From Neobacillus sp. YX16 (GTDB lineage: Bacteria; Bacillota; Bacilli; Bacillales; Cytobacillaceae), in contig NZ_CP126115.1 in the NCBI RefSeq assembly GCF_030123505.1, positions 1,130,001-1,194,000 on the forward strand: 64,000 nt of DNA, given 5' to 3'. The translations under genes were made by a program, and so were the position numbers. Every line of letters begins with the position of its first letter. Within the stretch, counting starts at the first letter, position 1. Shown here one piece after another: positions 34,397 to 43,321 of this stretch. Below the pieces are notes generated by a model. That model was not told the origin of the DNA and searched no databases. It was given only the letters and a program-made list of their open reading frames with translations.

Positions 34397-35725
34397 ATGG
34401 GTATCTTTTACAAAGGAATCTTATTTTTAGCCCTTTCTGCTTTTTTAGGGGAAGGTGTTGAATTCTTAGTCAATTTAATTCTTGCAAAAGAATTGGGCAA
34501 GCATGGATTAGGTTTATATATGTCTATACTGCCCTCCATTTATTTACTAGTTCTTTTGTCAAGCTTTGAATTGCCGGTTTCCATATCAAAGTTTGTTGCT
34601 GAAAAAGAGGAAAAGTTCCATCGAAATATCCTATACCATGCTATTACAATCACCATTATTTTTACGTGTATCCTGTTCGTGTTTGCCACAGTTCTCATGC
34701 CTTTTATATCCGTATTTAATGGATACCATCCTTATACAAGATGGCTCATTATTCTGCTAGTTCCTGTTATATCCTTTACCTCAGTAGCACGGGGTTATTT
34801 TATGGGCAGGCACCAAATGGGGAAAATCGCCATTGCCAATTTCATAAGAAAATCAGTACAACTCGTGTTGCTATTTTTGTTGTTTCGCTTTTTCCAATTT
34901 GACTCAGAAGCAGCCGTTCTGATTGCGATTGCCTCATTTATTGGCAGTGAAATTGCTGTATTCCTTTATTTATGCTTCACATTAATTATTCAATTTCAGC
35001 AGTTAAAACGAATGCCCTTTTCCAATTTAAATCGTAAGGCTGTCCGAAAAAATTTAATGGCTGTCTCTGTGCCAACGACAGGATTGAGACTTTTCTCCGC
35101 ACTAACAGGTGCGATACAGCCCTTTTTAATTAAGGCTGCACTGGTCCAGTCTGGACTATCCGAAACCATTGCTACCGAGCATTTTGGGATGCTAATGGGC
35201 GTTGCCGTTTCTATTGGATTTTTCCCTGCATTTATAGCTCATTCCTTAATGACGGTTCTAATACCAGCTGTTTCGAAAACATATTCGATGAGAGACTACA
35301 CCACACTGCAAAAAATGCTTTCGCAAGTAATGACACTTACATTCCTTTACGGCGTACCGGCGGTGGTAGTTTTCTATATATTTGCCCGACCGCTCACGTC
35401 GATATTTTTTGATTCATCTACTGCAGCAATTTACTTACAAATGCTCTGGCCGTTTTTCCTATTCCATTTCTTTGTCATGCCGATGCAGGCAATGTTAATT
35501 GGTTTAGGACTTATAAAGGAAACCTTTATACATGCTATTTGGTCTACGATTGTTTCCTTTGCTATCATCATTGTCTTAGCTTCACGCCCCGAATGGCGGA
35601 TGGAAGGCGTGATCATCGCGATGAATACCGGATCCGTTTTATTGGCATTGATGCACTATTTAAGCATTTGTAAAAAAATTGGCGTTTCTATTTTTATGAA
35701 AGGCTTCATCCAGAAAAATAATTAG
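34397..35725 (+). CDS. MOP-superfamily flippase, SpoVB/polysaccharide-export-like
   Basis: 442 residues with 12 or more membrane helices; start ATG 34397 behind AAGGGGAG (the GTG at 34376 has no SD). It carries the polysaccharide biosynthesis/MurJ-SpoVB type pattern (FLGEGVEFLVNLILAKELG near the start, GLGLYMSILPS style loop). Members move lipid-linked cell-wall precursors or take part in spore cortex formation. It is not placed with sporulation genes, so the exact substrate is open. Confidence 0.8.
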   Translation: MGIFYKGILFLALSAFLGEGVEFLVNLILAKELGKHGLGLYMSILPSIYLLVLLSSFELPVSISKFVAEKEEKFHRNILYHAITITIIFTCILFVFATVLMPFISVFNGYHPYTRWLIILLVPVISFTSVARGYFMGRHQMGKIAIANFIRKSVQLVLLFLLFRFFQFDSEAAVLIAIASFIGSEIAVFLYLCFTLIIQFQQLKRMPFSNLNRKAVRKNLMAVSVPTTGLRLFSALTGAIQPFLIKAALVQSGLSETIATEHFGMLMGVAVSIGFFPAFIAHSLMTVLIPAVSKTYSMRDYTTLQKMLSQVMTLTFLYGVPAVVVFYIFARPLTSIFFDSSTAAIYLQMLWPFFLFHFFVMPMQAMLIGLGLIKETFIHAIWSTIVSFAIIIVLASRPEWRMEGVIIAMNTGSVLLALMHYLSICKKIGVSIFMKGFIQKNN

Positions 35726-35812
35726 AAAAGTTTACTAACATGTGTAGGGGTTAGACATTACAATTCCGTCTATTAGTATAAGAAATGTTAAAGGAAAGAA
35801 GGGTAGAAAAAA

Positions 35813-36331
35813 ATGCGGGATGTAATGATAGATTCGTTTGAAGAAATAGTGAAAGAACATGGGAAAGCCATTTTCAACTATATATTTTCTTTAGTTAAAC
35901 AAAAAGAACTTGCAGAGGACCTCTATCAGGAGGTTTTGGTATCTGCCTATTTGGCTTTTCATACCATTAAGGAACCCGCTAGATTAAAAGGCTGGTTGTT
36001 TACGATAGCAAGAAATAAGTGTCGGGATTATTGGCGGAAGGAAAATAAAACAAAACAGTTTTGGAAGGAAGAGGTGTATTCATACTCGACAACAGTTGAA
36101 TCACCGCCTCTTCCCGAAGAAGAGGTACTACATAAATATTCAACCGAAAAAATGGTTGAAAGTGTAAAAGCATTACCAGAAATATACCAATCTACACTAA
36201 TTCTCTATTATTTTAAAGACCTTACCTTAATTGAAATATCAAAAAGAAAAAACATCCCCATATCTACAGTAAAAACAAGAATGAAAAGGGGAAAGGATCA
36301 CTTAAGACCAAAGCTCCAATCCTTTGCATAA
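35813..36331 (+). CDS. ECF-type RNA polymerase sigma factor
   Basis: 172 residues: region 2 (about 10-75, with ELAEDLYQEVLVSAY and LKGWLFTIARNKCRDYWR) and region 4 (about 112-165, LPEIYQSTLILYYFKDLTLI and STVKTRMKRG). No anti-sigma gene follows; repeat array B and a group II intron occupy the next 2.4 kb, so this is an orphan ECF factor as far as can be seen. It may be regulated by a distant factor or have lost its partner. Confidence 0.9.
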   Translation: MRDVMIDSFEEIVKEHGKAIFNYIFSLVKQKELAEDLYQEVLVSAYLAFHTIKEPARLKGWLFTIARNKCRDYWRKENKTKQFWKEEVYSYSTTVESPPLPEEEVLHKYSTEKMVESVKALPEIYQSTLILYYFKDLTLIEISKRKNIPISTVKTRMKRGKDHLRPKLQSFA

Positions 36332-36395
36332 AAGGACTATACAATCTATTAGACTAGCTCTATAGTTGCGGGAGCCCGTGTTCTTTATCCTAAAA

Positions 36396-36811
36396 GGGAA
36401 TCAGAAGGGCCCTCTGGTTACCGATGAAGCAAAATTTCAGTCTGTACGGGAATCAGAAGAGCCCTCTGGTTACCGATGAACCCAATTTTTAGCCTGGACG
36501 GTAATCAGAAGAGCCCTCTGGTTACCGATGAACCCAATTTTTAGCCTGTACGGGAATCAGAAGAGCCCTCTGGTTACCGATGAACCCAATTTTTAGCCTG
36601 TACGGGAATCAGGAGAGCCCTCTGGTTACCGATGAACCCAATTTTTAGCCTGGACGGGAATCAGAAGAGTCCTCTGATTACCGATGAAGCAAACTTTCAG
36701 TCTGTACGGGAATCAGGAGAGCCATCTGATTACCGATGAACCCAATTTTTAGCCTGGACGGGAATCAGAAGAGCCCTCTGGTTACCGATGAACCCAATTT
36801 TTAGCCTGAAT
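36396..36811. repeat. 52-bp tandem repeat array B (8 units)
   Basis: Eight units start at 36396, 36448, 36500, 36552, 36604, 36656, 36708 and 36760, each exactly 52 bases. A unit consists of dyad arms GGGAATCAGAAGA and CCCTCTGGTTACC (27 bases in all with one central base) and a 25-base conserved spacer GATGAACCCAATTTTTAGCC plus TGTAC. Units differ by a few substitutions only. It fills the gap between the sigma factor gene and the intron. No ORF with an SD spans it. Confidence 0.95.
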
Positions 36812-36887
36812 GGAAAATAGCCGAATCATTTGTCCACGTAACAATTTGAACTTACCAAGTTCTACCTTCTACTAGAAAAGTATATAC

Positions 36888-36914
36888 AAAAAGCCGGGAA
36901 GCTCCCGGCTTTAG
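36888..36914. terminator. terminator hairpin at the 5' edge of intron copy 1
   Basis: Stem AAAGCCGGGA / TCCCGGCTTT with loop AGC. It is probably the original terminator of the minus-strand BI-1 gene, from which it is now separated by the intron, and is the landmark that class C introns use. Confidence 0.88.
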
Positions 36915-36919
36915 CTGTT

Positions 36920-38805
36920 GTGCGCCCGGCATGGGTGCAGTCTCTAGGGTGAAAGTCCCGAACCATGAAGGCAGTAGTAATGGTTAGCCTAACGCAAGGG
37001 TGTCCGCGGTGACGCGGAATCTGAAGGAAGCGAGCGGCAAACCTCCGGTCTGAGGAACACGAACTTCATATAAGGCTAGGTATCATTGGATGAGTTTGCA
37101 ACACAAAACAAAGTCCTTACTGCCGAAGGTGGTACAGAGTAAATGAAGCAGATAGATGGAGGGAAAGACTGTACTCTTACCCGGGGAGATCTGATTGATA
37201 AGCCAAGTACACTTGGTAAACTATCTAGCAATGGATAGCTGAACAATCAGAAGTCAGCAGAAGTCATAGTACCATTCTTACTCGAGAAAGAATGGGAAGG
37301 ACTGAACTATTAAGAAAGAATGAAGTCTGCACATTCGGTGATTGCATTGAACACAGACAATCCGAAAGGACCTACCTAAAGGAGGAAGCGGTGAATCCGT
37401 TGGGGACTCTAGGAGGGTGGAGCAAAAGTCGGCATAAACAGAACCTTCATTCACGTAGAAAGGATAACATCATGTTAATGGAACTAATTCTATCACGGGA
37501 AAATCTCTTAACTGCCCTAAAAAGGGTAGAGCAGAACAAAGGAAGTCACGGCATAGATGGAATGTCCGTAAAATTCCTACGACGACATCTCTATGAAAAC
37601 TGGGATTCCCTTCGGGAAACTTTGAGAACAGGTAACTATCAACCTTCTCCTGTTCGCCGTGTCGGAATCCCGAAACCAGGCGGAGGGATAAGGCTTTTAG
37701 GCATACCGACTGTGACAGACCGTTTCATCCAACAGGCAATCGCCCAAGTATTAACCTCAATCTTTGATCCAACATTTTCTGAAAACAGCTATGGTTTCCG
37801 ACCTAACAGGAGCGCCCATAATGCGGTAAGAAAGGCAAAGGGTTATATCAAAGAAGGTTACCGCTGGGTAATTGATATGGACTTAGAGAAATTCTTTGAT
37901 AAGGTTAATCATGACATACTGATGGGAATACTCGCTAAGAGAATTGAAGACCGCATTCTTCTCAAACTAATCAGGAAATACCTTCAATCAGGTGTAATGC
38001 TTAATGGGGTCGTACAATCAACGGAGGAAGGTACTCCGCAAGGGGGACCTCTCAGTCCACTACTTTCAAACATAATTCTTGATAAATTAGATAAAGAATT
38101 GGAAGCCAGAGGGCATAAGTTTGTCCGTTATGCGGATGACTGCAACATTTATGTTAAGTCATTAAAAGCAGGGGAACGTGTGATGGAATCCATTACGACG
38201 ATTATTGAGCAGAAACTAAAATTGAAGGTAAACAGGGATAAGTCGGCAATCGACCGTCCGTGGAAACGGAAATTTCTTGGTTTCAGTTTCACATTTAATA
38301 AAGAACCGAAGGTGCGAATAGCGAAACAAAGCATTAAACGCTTTAAGACGAAGATTCGAGAAATTACCTCTCGGTCAAAACCTATCCCACTTGAGGTAAG
38401 AATTGAAATGTTAAACCGCTATCTTACAGGATGGTGCGGGTACTTCGCTTTAGCGGACACTCCAAGCAAATTCAAAGAATTTGATGAATGGATAAGAAGA
38501 AGGCTAAGAATGTGCGAATGGAAACAGTGGAAGAAATCTAAAACTAGAGTTAGAAAACTGATTGGTTTAGGCGTCCCTGGTTACAAGGCGCACGAATGGG
38601 GCAACTCCAGAAAGAAATACTGGAGAATCGCCTGTAGCCCAATATTACACAAAACCCTCGATAACTCATATTGGAGTCAACGAGGGTTGAAAAGTCTATA
38701 TAACCGTTATGAAACTTTACGTCAATCTTAATAGAACCGCCGTATACCGAACGGTACGTACGGTGGTGTGAGAGGTCGGGGGTTAGTCACCCCCTCCTAC
38801 TCGAT
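36920..38805 (+). mobile_element. group IIC intron, copy 1 (1886 bp)
   Basis: 5' end GTGCGCCCGGCATGGGTGCA and 3' end ...CTACTCGAT, with the domain V region GAACCGCCGTATACC...GGTACGTACGG and a short domain VI near the 3' end. It encodes a reverse transcriptase without an endonuclease domain. It lies 10 bases behind a terminator hairpin, the insertion rule of bacterial class C introns. The 3' boundary is uncertain by one or two bases because TA is shared with the flank. Copy 2 (47326-49211, minus strand) differs at only two positions that I could find. Confidence 0.92.
37472..38731 (+). CDS. ltrA: group II intron-encoded reverse transcriptase/maturase, copy 1
   Basis: 419 residues from ATG 37472 behind AAAGGATAAC; the frame is open upstream into the structured intron RNA but that part is not typical of the family. 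Reverse transcriptase blocks include GIPTVTDRFIQQAIAQVL, GFRPNRSAHNA, the catalytic YADD motif (FVRYADDCNIYV) and maturase domain X (PLEVRIEMLNRYLTGW region); no HNH endonuclease follows, as in class C. This copy has Gly in RRVGIPKPGGG where copy 2 has Glu. Confidence 0.93.
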   Translation: MLMELILSRENLLTALKRVEQNKGSHGIDGMSVKFLRRHLYENWDSLRETLRTGNYQPSPVRRVGIPKPGGGIRLLGIPTVTDRFIQQAIAQVLTSIFDPTFSENSYGFRPNRSAHNAVRKAKGYIKEGYRWVIDMDLEKFFDKVNHDILMGILAKRIEDRILLKLIRKYLQSGVMLNGVVQSTEEGTPQGGPLSPLLSNIILDKLDKELEARGHKFVRYADDCNIYVKSLKAGERVMESITTIIEQKLKLKVNRDKSAIDRPWKRKFLGFSFTFNKEPKVRIAKQSIKRFKTKIREITSRSKPIPLEVRIEMLNRYLTGWCGYFALADTPSKFKEFDEWIRRRLRMCEWKQWKKSKTRVRKLIGLGVPGYKAHEWGNSRKKYWRIACSPILHKTLDNSYWSQRGLKSLYNRYETLRQS

Positions 38806-39440
38806 TAATCTTTACTTGAAAGAATTCCGAAGATACGTAAGATACTTACGAATAGATTGATAAAATCTAAGTATAGGTTTAATGCCATCAATGGAACTTC
38901 TTCAGCACTTACCCCATAATGCTTCATACGGTTGAAATCATACAATACATAACCACTAAAGACCAATACTCCAATGAAAGAGAATGCAAGCATACCTGTA
39001 GAGCTAAGCGGCATGAAAATATTAAAAATAGAAACAGCAACTAAAGCAAGTAAGGCTGCTAACAAGAATCCGCCTAAAAAGGAGAAATTTCGTTTGGATA
39101 CTGTTGCATAAATCGCTACGCCAGTAAACACGACAGTGGTACTTCCGAAAGCCATCAAGACCACATTTGCTCCAGCGGTCATGGCATAATAAGAAACAAT
39201 CGGATATAAGGTAATTCCTGAAATAAATGTAAAGATATAAAGGAATGTATAAGAAATGGCTTTTTTACGTCTAAAGAAAAAGGCAATCATCAATAAAACA
39301 AATTCAAGGATAGCTAATGGTAAAAATAATGCCGGCGGTACAAAGGTACCTGCCATGGTTCCAACAAAGGCGATGGCAAGTGAAAGAGCAAATGTCCTAA
39401 TGACTGATGGCATAAATTCAGTAGATGTTTGTGTATACAA
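38805..39440 (-). CDS. Bax inhibitor-1 family membrane protein (YetJ/YccA-like)
   Basis: 211 residues with seven membrane helices, from a TTG start behind GAGGTG. The BI-1 signature end LYLDFINLFVSILRIFGILS and the Asp pair region YVLYDFNRMKHYG are present; these proteins are pH-dependent calcium leak channels in B. subtilis (YetJ). The stop TAA is at the intron boundary: bases 38806-38807 are flank and 38805 comes from the intron end, yet the codon is intact. Confidence 0.9.
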   Translation of the reverse strand: MYTQTSTEFMPSVIRTFALSLAIAFVGTMAGTFVPPALFLPLAILEFVLLMIAFFFRRKKAISYTFLYIFTFISGITLYPIVSYYAMTAGANVVLMAFGSTTVVFTGVAIYATVSKRNFSFLGGFLLAALLALVAVSIFNIFMPLSSTGMLAFSFIGVLVFSGYVLYDFNRMKHYGVSAEEVPLMALNLYLDFINLFVSILRIFGILSSKD

Positions 39441-39503
39441 TTTTCTTCACCTCAAGTGTATTTATATATAGAATATACGAAGAAAAGGTCAAGATGTTTC
39501 ATT

Positions 39504-39878
39504 TTATTTAGAAAAATCTTTTTCGGCTCTCAATAAATCTCGTATCTCAGCAAGAAGCTCTTCTTTTTTATCAATTTGAACCGCCACTTTAACTTCTTCT
39601 TCCTTCTTTTTAAAACGAGAAAGGAATTTTATAAACATAAAAATAGAAAAGGCAATGATTAAGAAATCAATAATCGACTGGATAAATACTCCATATTTGA
39701 CTGAACCATAAGCCAATTCAGAAACATTTACTTTTCCTATAATCATTGCAATGATTGGCATAATAATATCCGCAACCAGAGAGGATACGATTTTTCCGAA
39801 CGCTCCGCCAATAATAACACCGACTGCAAGATCAATCACATTACCTCTCATGGCAAACTTCTTAAATTCATTTAACAT
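39504..39878 (-). CDS. mscL: large-conductance mechanosensitive channel
   Basis: 124 residues from ATG 39878 behind TTGGAGG; an upstream in-frame ATG has no SD. First helix [20 protein letters not shown] is diagnostic for MscL, followed by the second helix [15 protein letters not shown] and a charged C-terminal helix. It opens under membrane tension to release solutes on hypo-osmotic shock. Confidence 0.95.
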   Translation of the reverse strand: MLNEFKKFAMRGNVIDLAVGVIIGGAFGKIVSSLVADIIMPIIAMIIGKVNVSELAYGSVKYGVFIQSIIDFLIIAFSIFMFIKFLSRFKKKEEEVKVAVQIDKKEELLAEIRDLLRAEKDFSK

Positions 39879-39906
39879 AATTTTAACCTCCAAATTAATT
39901 AAAGTA

Positions 39907-39936
39907 AAAAGCAGCATCCTAGTAAGGAGCTGCTTG
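39907..39936 (-). terminator. intrinsic terminator after ampS
   Basis: On the minus strand AAGCAGC(TCCT) pairs with (AGGA)TGCTGCTT followed by TTT; it lies between the ampS stop and the mscL SD region. Confidence 0.8.
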
Positions 39937-39950
39937 ATTTATTATACCAT

Positions 39951-41183
39951 TTAAAATGCCCAATTGCCTTTTCTGAATACCGGTTCGCTTGTTCCATCCG
40001 CTTTAATGCCATCAATGTCCATTTCATCCGAGCCAATCATGAAATCAACGTGTGTAATACTATCATTGAGTCCATTTTCCTTCAGTTCTTCTGAAGACAT
40101 TTTCTTGCCGCCTTCAATACAGAACGCATAAGCGCTCCCGATGGCTAGGTGGTTTGAAGCATTTTCATCAAACAAAGTATTATAGAATAGGACATTAGAT
40201 TGTGAAATTGGTGAGTTGAAAGGAACGAGTGCTACTTCACCAAGATAATGAGAGCCTTCATCCGTTTCAACTAAACGCTTTAGGAACTCCTCACCTTCTT
40301 CAGCCTTATAACCAACAATTCTTCCGTTTTCAAAGGTAACAGAGAACCGGTCGATAATATTACCGCCGTAGCTTAATGGCTTTGTGCTTGCAACCGTACC
40401 ATTTACACCCTCACGATGAGGAACGGTGAAGACTTCTTCAGTTGGCATATTAGCCATAAATTCAAAACCATTTTCATTTACACTGCCAGCTCCAACCCAA
40501 AGATGATTATGCGGGAGTTCGATGGTTAAGTCTGTTCCTGGTGCAGTATAGTGAAGCTTTTGATAATGTCTTTCATTTAAGTAGTTAACCTTTTCATGCA
40601 GTGATTGATCATGCTTTTTCCAAGCTTCCACTGGATTATCAGTATCCACACGAACGGCTTTAAAGATGGCATCCCACAGTAAGGAAACTTGTTGGTCGCT
40701 CGGTGCATCTGGAAAGACTTTAGCAGCCCATGCAGGAGATGGTGCAGCAATAACGGTCCAGCTGACTTTGTCAGATTGAACGGCTTGACGATATTTAGAC
40801 AAAGCGGTTCCAGCGGCTTTTTGGAAGTTAGAGATACGCTCTGGATTAACTCCTTTTAGTAAGTCAGGGCTAGAAGAAACGATGGCCATAAAGGCGGCAC
40901 CTTGTTCAACGAATTCCTCTTGTTCTTTTGCACGTAAGGCAGGGTATGTAGTAAAAGCTTCATCTGGTGCTAATTCATATTTTGTTCTGGATACGACATC
41001 GTCATTCCAGTTAACCACAACGTTATGTGCACCTGCTTCATAGGCTTTTTTAACAACCTGGCGGACAAATTCTGCAGAATCTAAGGTCGTGTTCACTACT
41101 AATGTTTGACCCTTTTGAATATTAACCCCAACTTTAACAGCAAGCTCAGCATATTTCTCAAGGTTCTTTTGAAATTCACTCAT
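39951..41183 (-). CDS. ampS: M29-family aminopeptidase (AmpS-like)
   Basis: 410 residues of the thermophilic aminopeptidase family M29. Metal-binding residues lie in the C-terminal half (VALVPFNSPIS, FDENASNHLAIGSAY, THVDFMIGSDEMDIDG). It removes N-terminal residues from peptides in the cytoplasm. SD AAAGGGAGAC on the minus strand precedes the ATG. Single gene. Confidence 0.92.
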   Translation of the reverse strand: MSEFQKNLEKYAELAVKVGVNIQKGQTLVVNTTLDSAEFVRQVVKKAYEAGAHNVVVNWNDDVVSRTKYELAPDEAFTTYPALRAKEQEEFVEQGAAFMAIVSSSPDLLKGVNPERISNFQKAAGTALSKYRQAVQSDKVSWTVIAAPSPAWAAKVFPDAPSDQQVSLLWDAIFKAVRVDTDNPVEAWKKHDQSLHEKVNYLNERHYQKLHYTAPGTDLTIELPHNHLWVGAGSVNENGFEFMANMPTEEVFTVPHREGVNGTVASTKPLSYGGNIIDRFSVTFENGRIVGYKAEEGEEFLKRLVETDEGSHYLGEVALVPFNSPISQSNVLFYNTLFDENASNHLAIGSAYAFCIEGGKKMSSEELKENGLNDSITHVDFMIGSDEMDIDGIKADGTSEPVFRKGNWAF

Positions 41184-41311
41184 ATTTTAGTCTCCCTTTT
41201 CAGAATCTTCCTTACATATTTTAGCCTTTTTCATGTTAAAAAGAAACTGATAACAGTAGAAAGGCTATAGAGCTCAAATCTAAGCAAAAAAATAAGTAGG
41301 GATAGAACTCT

Positions 41312-41428
41312 CTACTCTAATTTACTGCCGTATACTTTTATATTAAAATAAACACCCGCAGAAAATAATACTAAAAATGTAATAATACCGGACCATGAAG
41401 TGGGGGACATAAATTGGGATAATTCCAT
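41312..41428 (-). CDS. small membrane protein, 38 aa
   Basis: 38 residues with one membrane helix (about 14-29, IITFLVLFSAGVYFNI) and a short basic tail. The start ATG at 41428 is preceded by AAGGATGGTGG. It lies alone between ampS and repeat copy 3. Function unknown; one of several tiny single-pass proteins in this window. Confidence 0.55.
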   Translation of the reverse strand: MELSQFMSPTSWSGIITFLVLFSAGVYFNIKVYGSKLE

Positions 41429-41534
41429 CAATACCACCATCCTTATAATAGAAAACGATTACATATTAATTATAATAGTAAATAGGTTAGATGTGAACAT
41501 TTTAGTACAATTTATTGACGAATTTTTGAACATA

Positions 41535-41779
41535 AGCTGTGAATGCTAGTCTTTGATTTTGGCACTCTGTTGATTGGAACGGAAGGCACGAGACTCCTCG
41601 AAAATGCTATCGCATTTTCTTCGTGCGTGGGGGGATTCGTGGATATGAAATTCAATGTCCTGCGGGAGGACGGGGCAGGGGAGACCCCGCTTATCTCTTA
41701 GCGCCGAGGAGGCTTCCCGAACCGCCCGCGGAAAGCGAAGTGCCTTTCGTTACAATCAACAGACTACTTTACCACAGCC
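41535..41779. repeat. dispersed repeat copy 3 (about 245 bp, no nested insert)
   Basis: Same core as copies 2 and 4: CTCCTCGAAAATGCTATCGC, CCTGCGGGAGGACGGGGCAG and GCGCCGAGGAGGCTTCCCGA occur in the same order. The nested repeat is absent and the right half is shortened (it passes from GCGAAGTGCC directly to ACAATCAACAG). Ends are less well conserved (AGCTGTGAATG / TACCACAGCC). Confidence 0.85.
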
Positions 41780-41781
41780 TA

Positions 41782-41806
41782 TAAAAAAGGATCCTAACTA
41801 GGATCC
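41782..41806 (-). terminator. intrinsic terminator of the MFS gene
   Basis: On the minus strand GGATCCTA-GT-TAGGATCC is followed by TTTTTT; the stop codon of the gene lies in the stem. Confidence 0.75.
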
Positions 41807-43065
41807 AATGCTGTTTTCTTTTCAAATGAATGAAACATTAGCCAATACAATCCTGCACTTGCAAGTGCCAGCAGGGAAAGTACAAAAAATGTCCACTCAT
41901 ACCCTATCAAAACGGTCAAAGGTATTGATAATGGAGCGATGGTGCGGCTGATTGTGAATCTCAAGCTGGCAGCAGCAAAATATTGCCCTCTCATATGCTC
42001 GGGTGCAAGCTTGGAGACAAAGCTTTGTTGAATTCCAGCTCCCATTAACTCTGCAAAGGTAAAGACAGCCATTGCAATGATAAATCCCCAAATCCAATGA
42101 GTCTGACTAAAAAGTACAATGGAAATGGCATATATGATAGATGAAAGAACAAATACATTCCGTTCCTTATATTTACCCATCCATTTAGTAATCCCAACCG
42201 TTAGTAATGCAACGAGGAAGCCATTTTCTGCAAGAACAATTCCAAAGGCTTGCTCACCCTTAACGGTGAATGACCAGTCTCCGATAGAAAATAGAGTCTG
42301 CAAATCGATTACGTCTTTCATATAAACAGGAAATAATAAATCCAATTGCATAAAAGTTTGACCCGCTAAGACGCCTGCAATAATAAAAAGCAAAAAGGTC
42401 TTATCTTTTATGATTAATGTGTAGTCCTTTAACTGGTTCTGTAAGAAAAAGTACCATTTTCCTTCCGCTTCCAAGGGGTTGATTTTTTGTATTGGTGCTG
42501 TTTCCCGCGTAAACTTTGCTAATATTAAGCCTAGTAACATACAAACAATACCAGCAAAGAGTAACGTTTCAAAACGATAATTCACATAAAAAATTGCCCC
42601 TAAAATAGGACCAATAACTACGGCGATATTAATGGAAGTATAGAAAATGGCAAATACATTGCTTCGATCTTTTTCTTCAACGACATCAGCGACCATCGCT
42701 TGACTGGCAGGCCAATAAAACGAACCAAATACACCAGCAATCGCGAAGGAAATAAATCCTATCCAAGGAGAATCAAGCCAAGGAGAACTTGCGATTGCAA
42801 AAGCTATAAAAGAAAGTCCTTGTCCAAAGGCTGAGAGAACCATCATGCGTTTCCTTCCAAAACGATCGGCACAATATCCACCCATTAAATTGGCCAATAC
42901 TGAGAAAACCTGTGAAAATACCAACAAAAATCCTGCTTTATTTTTGCCGAACGCCTCAGCGAAATAAATCGTCAAAAATGGAAAGAACATCCAAAACGTA
43001 ATGTTCATCATGGCTTCGCTAAATAAGCGAACTTTTAAGTTAGGATCCCAATCTCTAATCCTCAT
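41794..43065 (-). CDS. MFS transporter
   Basis: 423 residues, 12 membrane helices in two halves. The loop 2-3 motif GGYCADRFGRKRMMVLS matches the MFS motif A (G-x-x-x-D-R-x-G-R-R). Drug-efflux-type proton antiporter is the most likely class (resembles YttB/MDR-type bacillus exporters); the substrate cannot be inferred. Monocistronic, read away from topB. Confidence 0.88.
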   Translation of the reverse strand: MRIRDWDPNLKVRLFSEAMMNITFWMFFPFLTIYFAEAFGKNKAGFLLVFSQVFSVLANLMGGYCADRFGRKRMMVLSAFGQGLSFIAFAIASSPWLDSPWIGFISFAIAGVFGSFYWPASQAMVADVVEEKDRSNVFAIFYTSINIAVVIGPILGAIFYVNYRFETLLFAGIVCMLLGLILAKFTRETAPIQKINPLEAEGKWYFFLQNQLKDYTLIIKDKTFLLFIIAGVLAGQTFMQLDLLFPVYMKDVIDLQTLFSIGDWSFTVKGEQAFGIVLAENGFLVALLTVGITKWMGKYKERNVFVLSSIIYAISIVLFSQTHWIWGFIIAMAVFTFAELMGAGIQQSFVSKLAPEHMRGQYFAAASLRFTISRTIAPLSIPLTVLIGYEWTFFVLSLLALASAGLYWLMFHSFEKKTALDPS

Positions 43066-43321
43066 GTAGTACCTCCAAAACCAATATGTATGATAGCTAA
43101 TACATCATACTATCCTCAAATAGGAAAATACAAGAAAAAAGCAGGAGTTTCTGTGCACCTTCTTAGTCAATTAATCCTCCTAATCTTTACAAAGCCTACT
43201 ATAATTAGTCTCACAGGCAAGCAATGTCTATTTTGACGGCTAAATAAGAAGTCTATACCTTTCCCACGCTGAAACTATGGTATATTAGACGGTACATAGT
43301 CAGTAAAGGAGTTCTTAAAAA

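Noticed and set aside
36396..36811. CRISPR array (regular repeats with spacers)
   Set aside because: The 25-base spacers are as conserved as the dyad part and no cas genes are present; it is a plain tandem repeat.
37292..37471. N-terminal 60-residue extension of the intron reverse transcriptase
   Set aside because: It lies over structured intron RNA; the ATG at 37472 has an SD and gives the usual class C length.
43066..43321. Gene or RNA between the MFS gene and topB
   Set aside because: Only promoter-like AT-rich sequence and the topB SD were seen.
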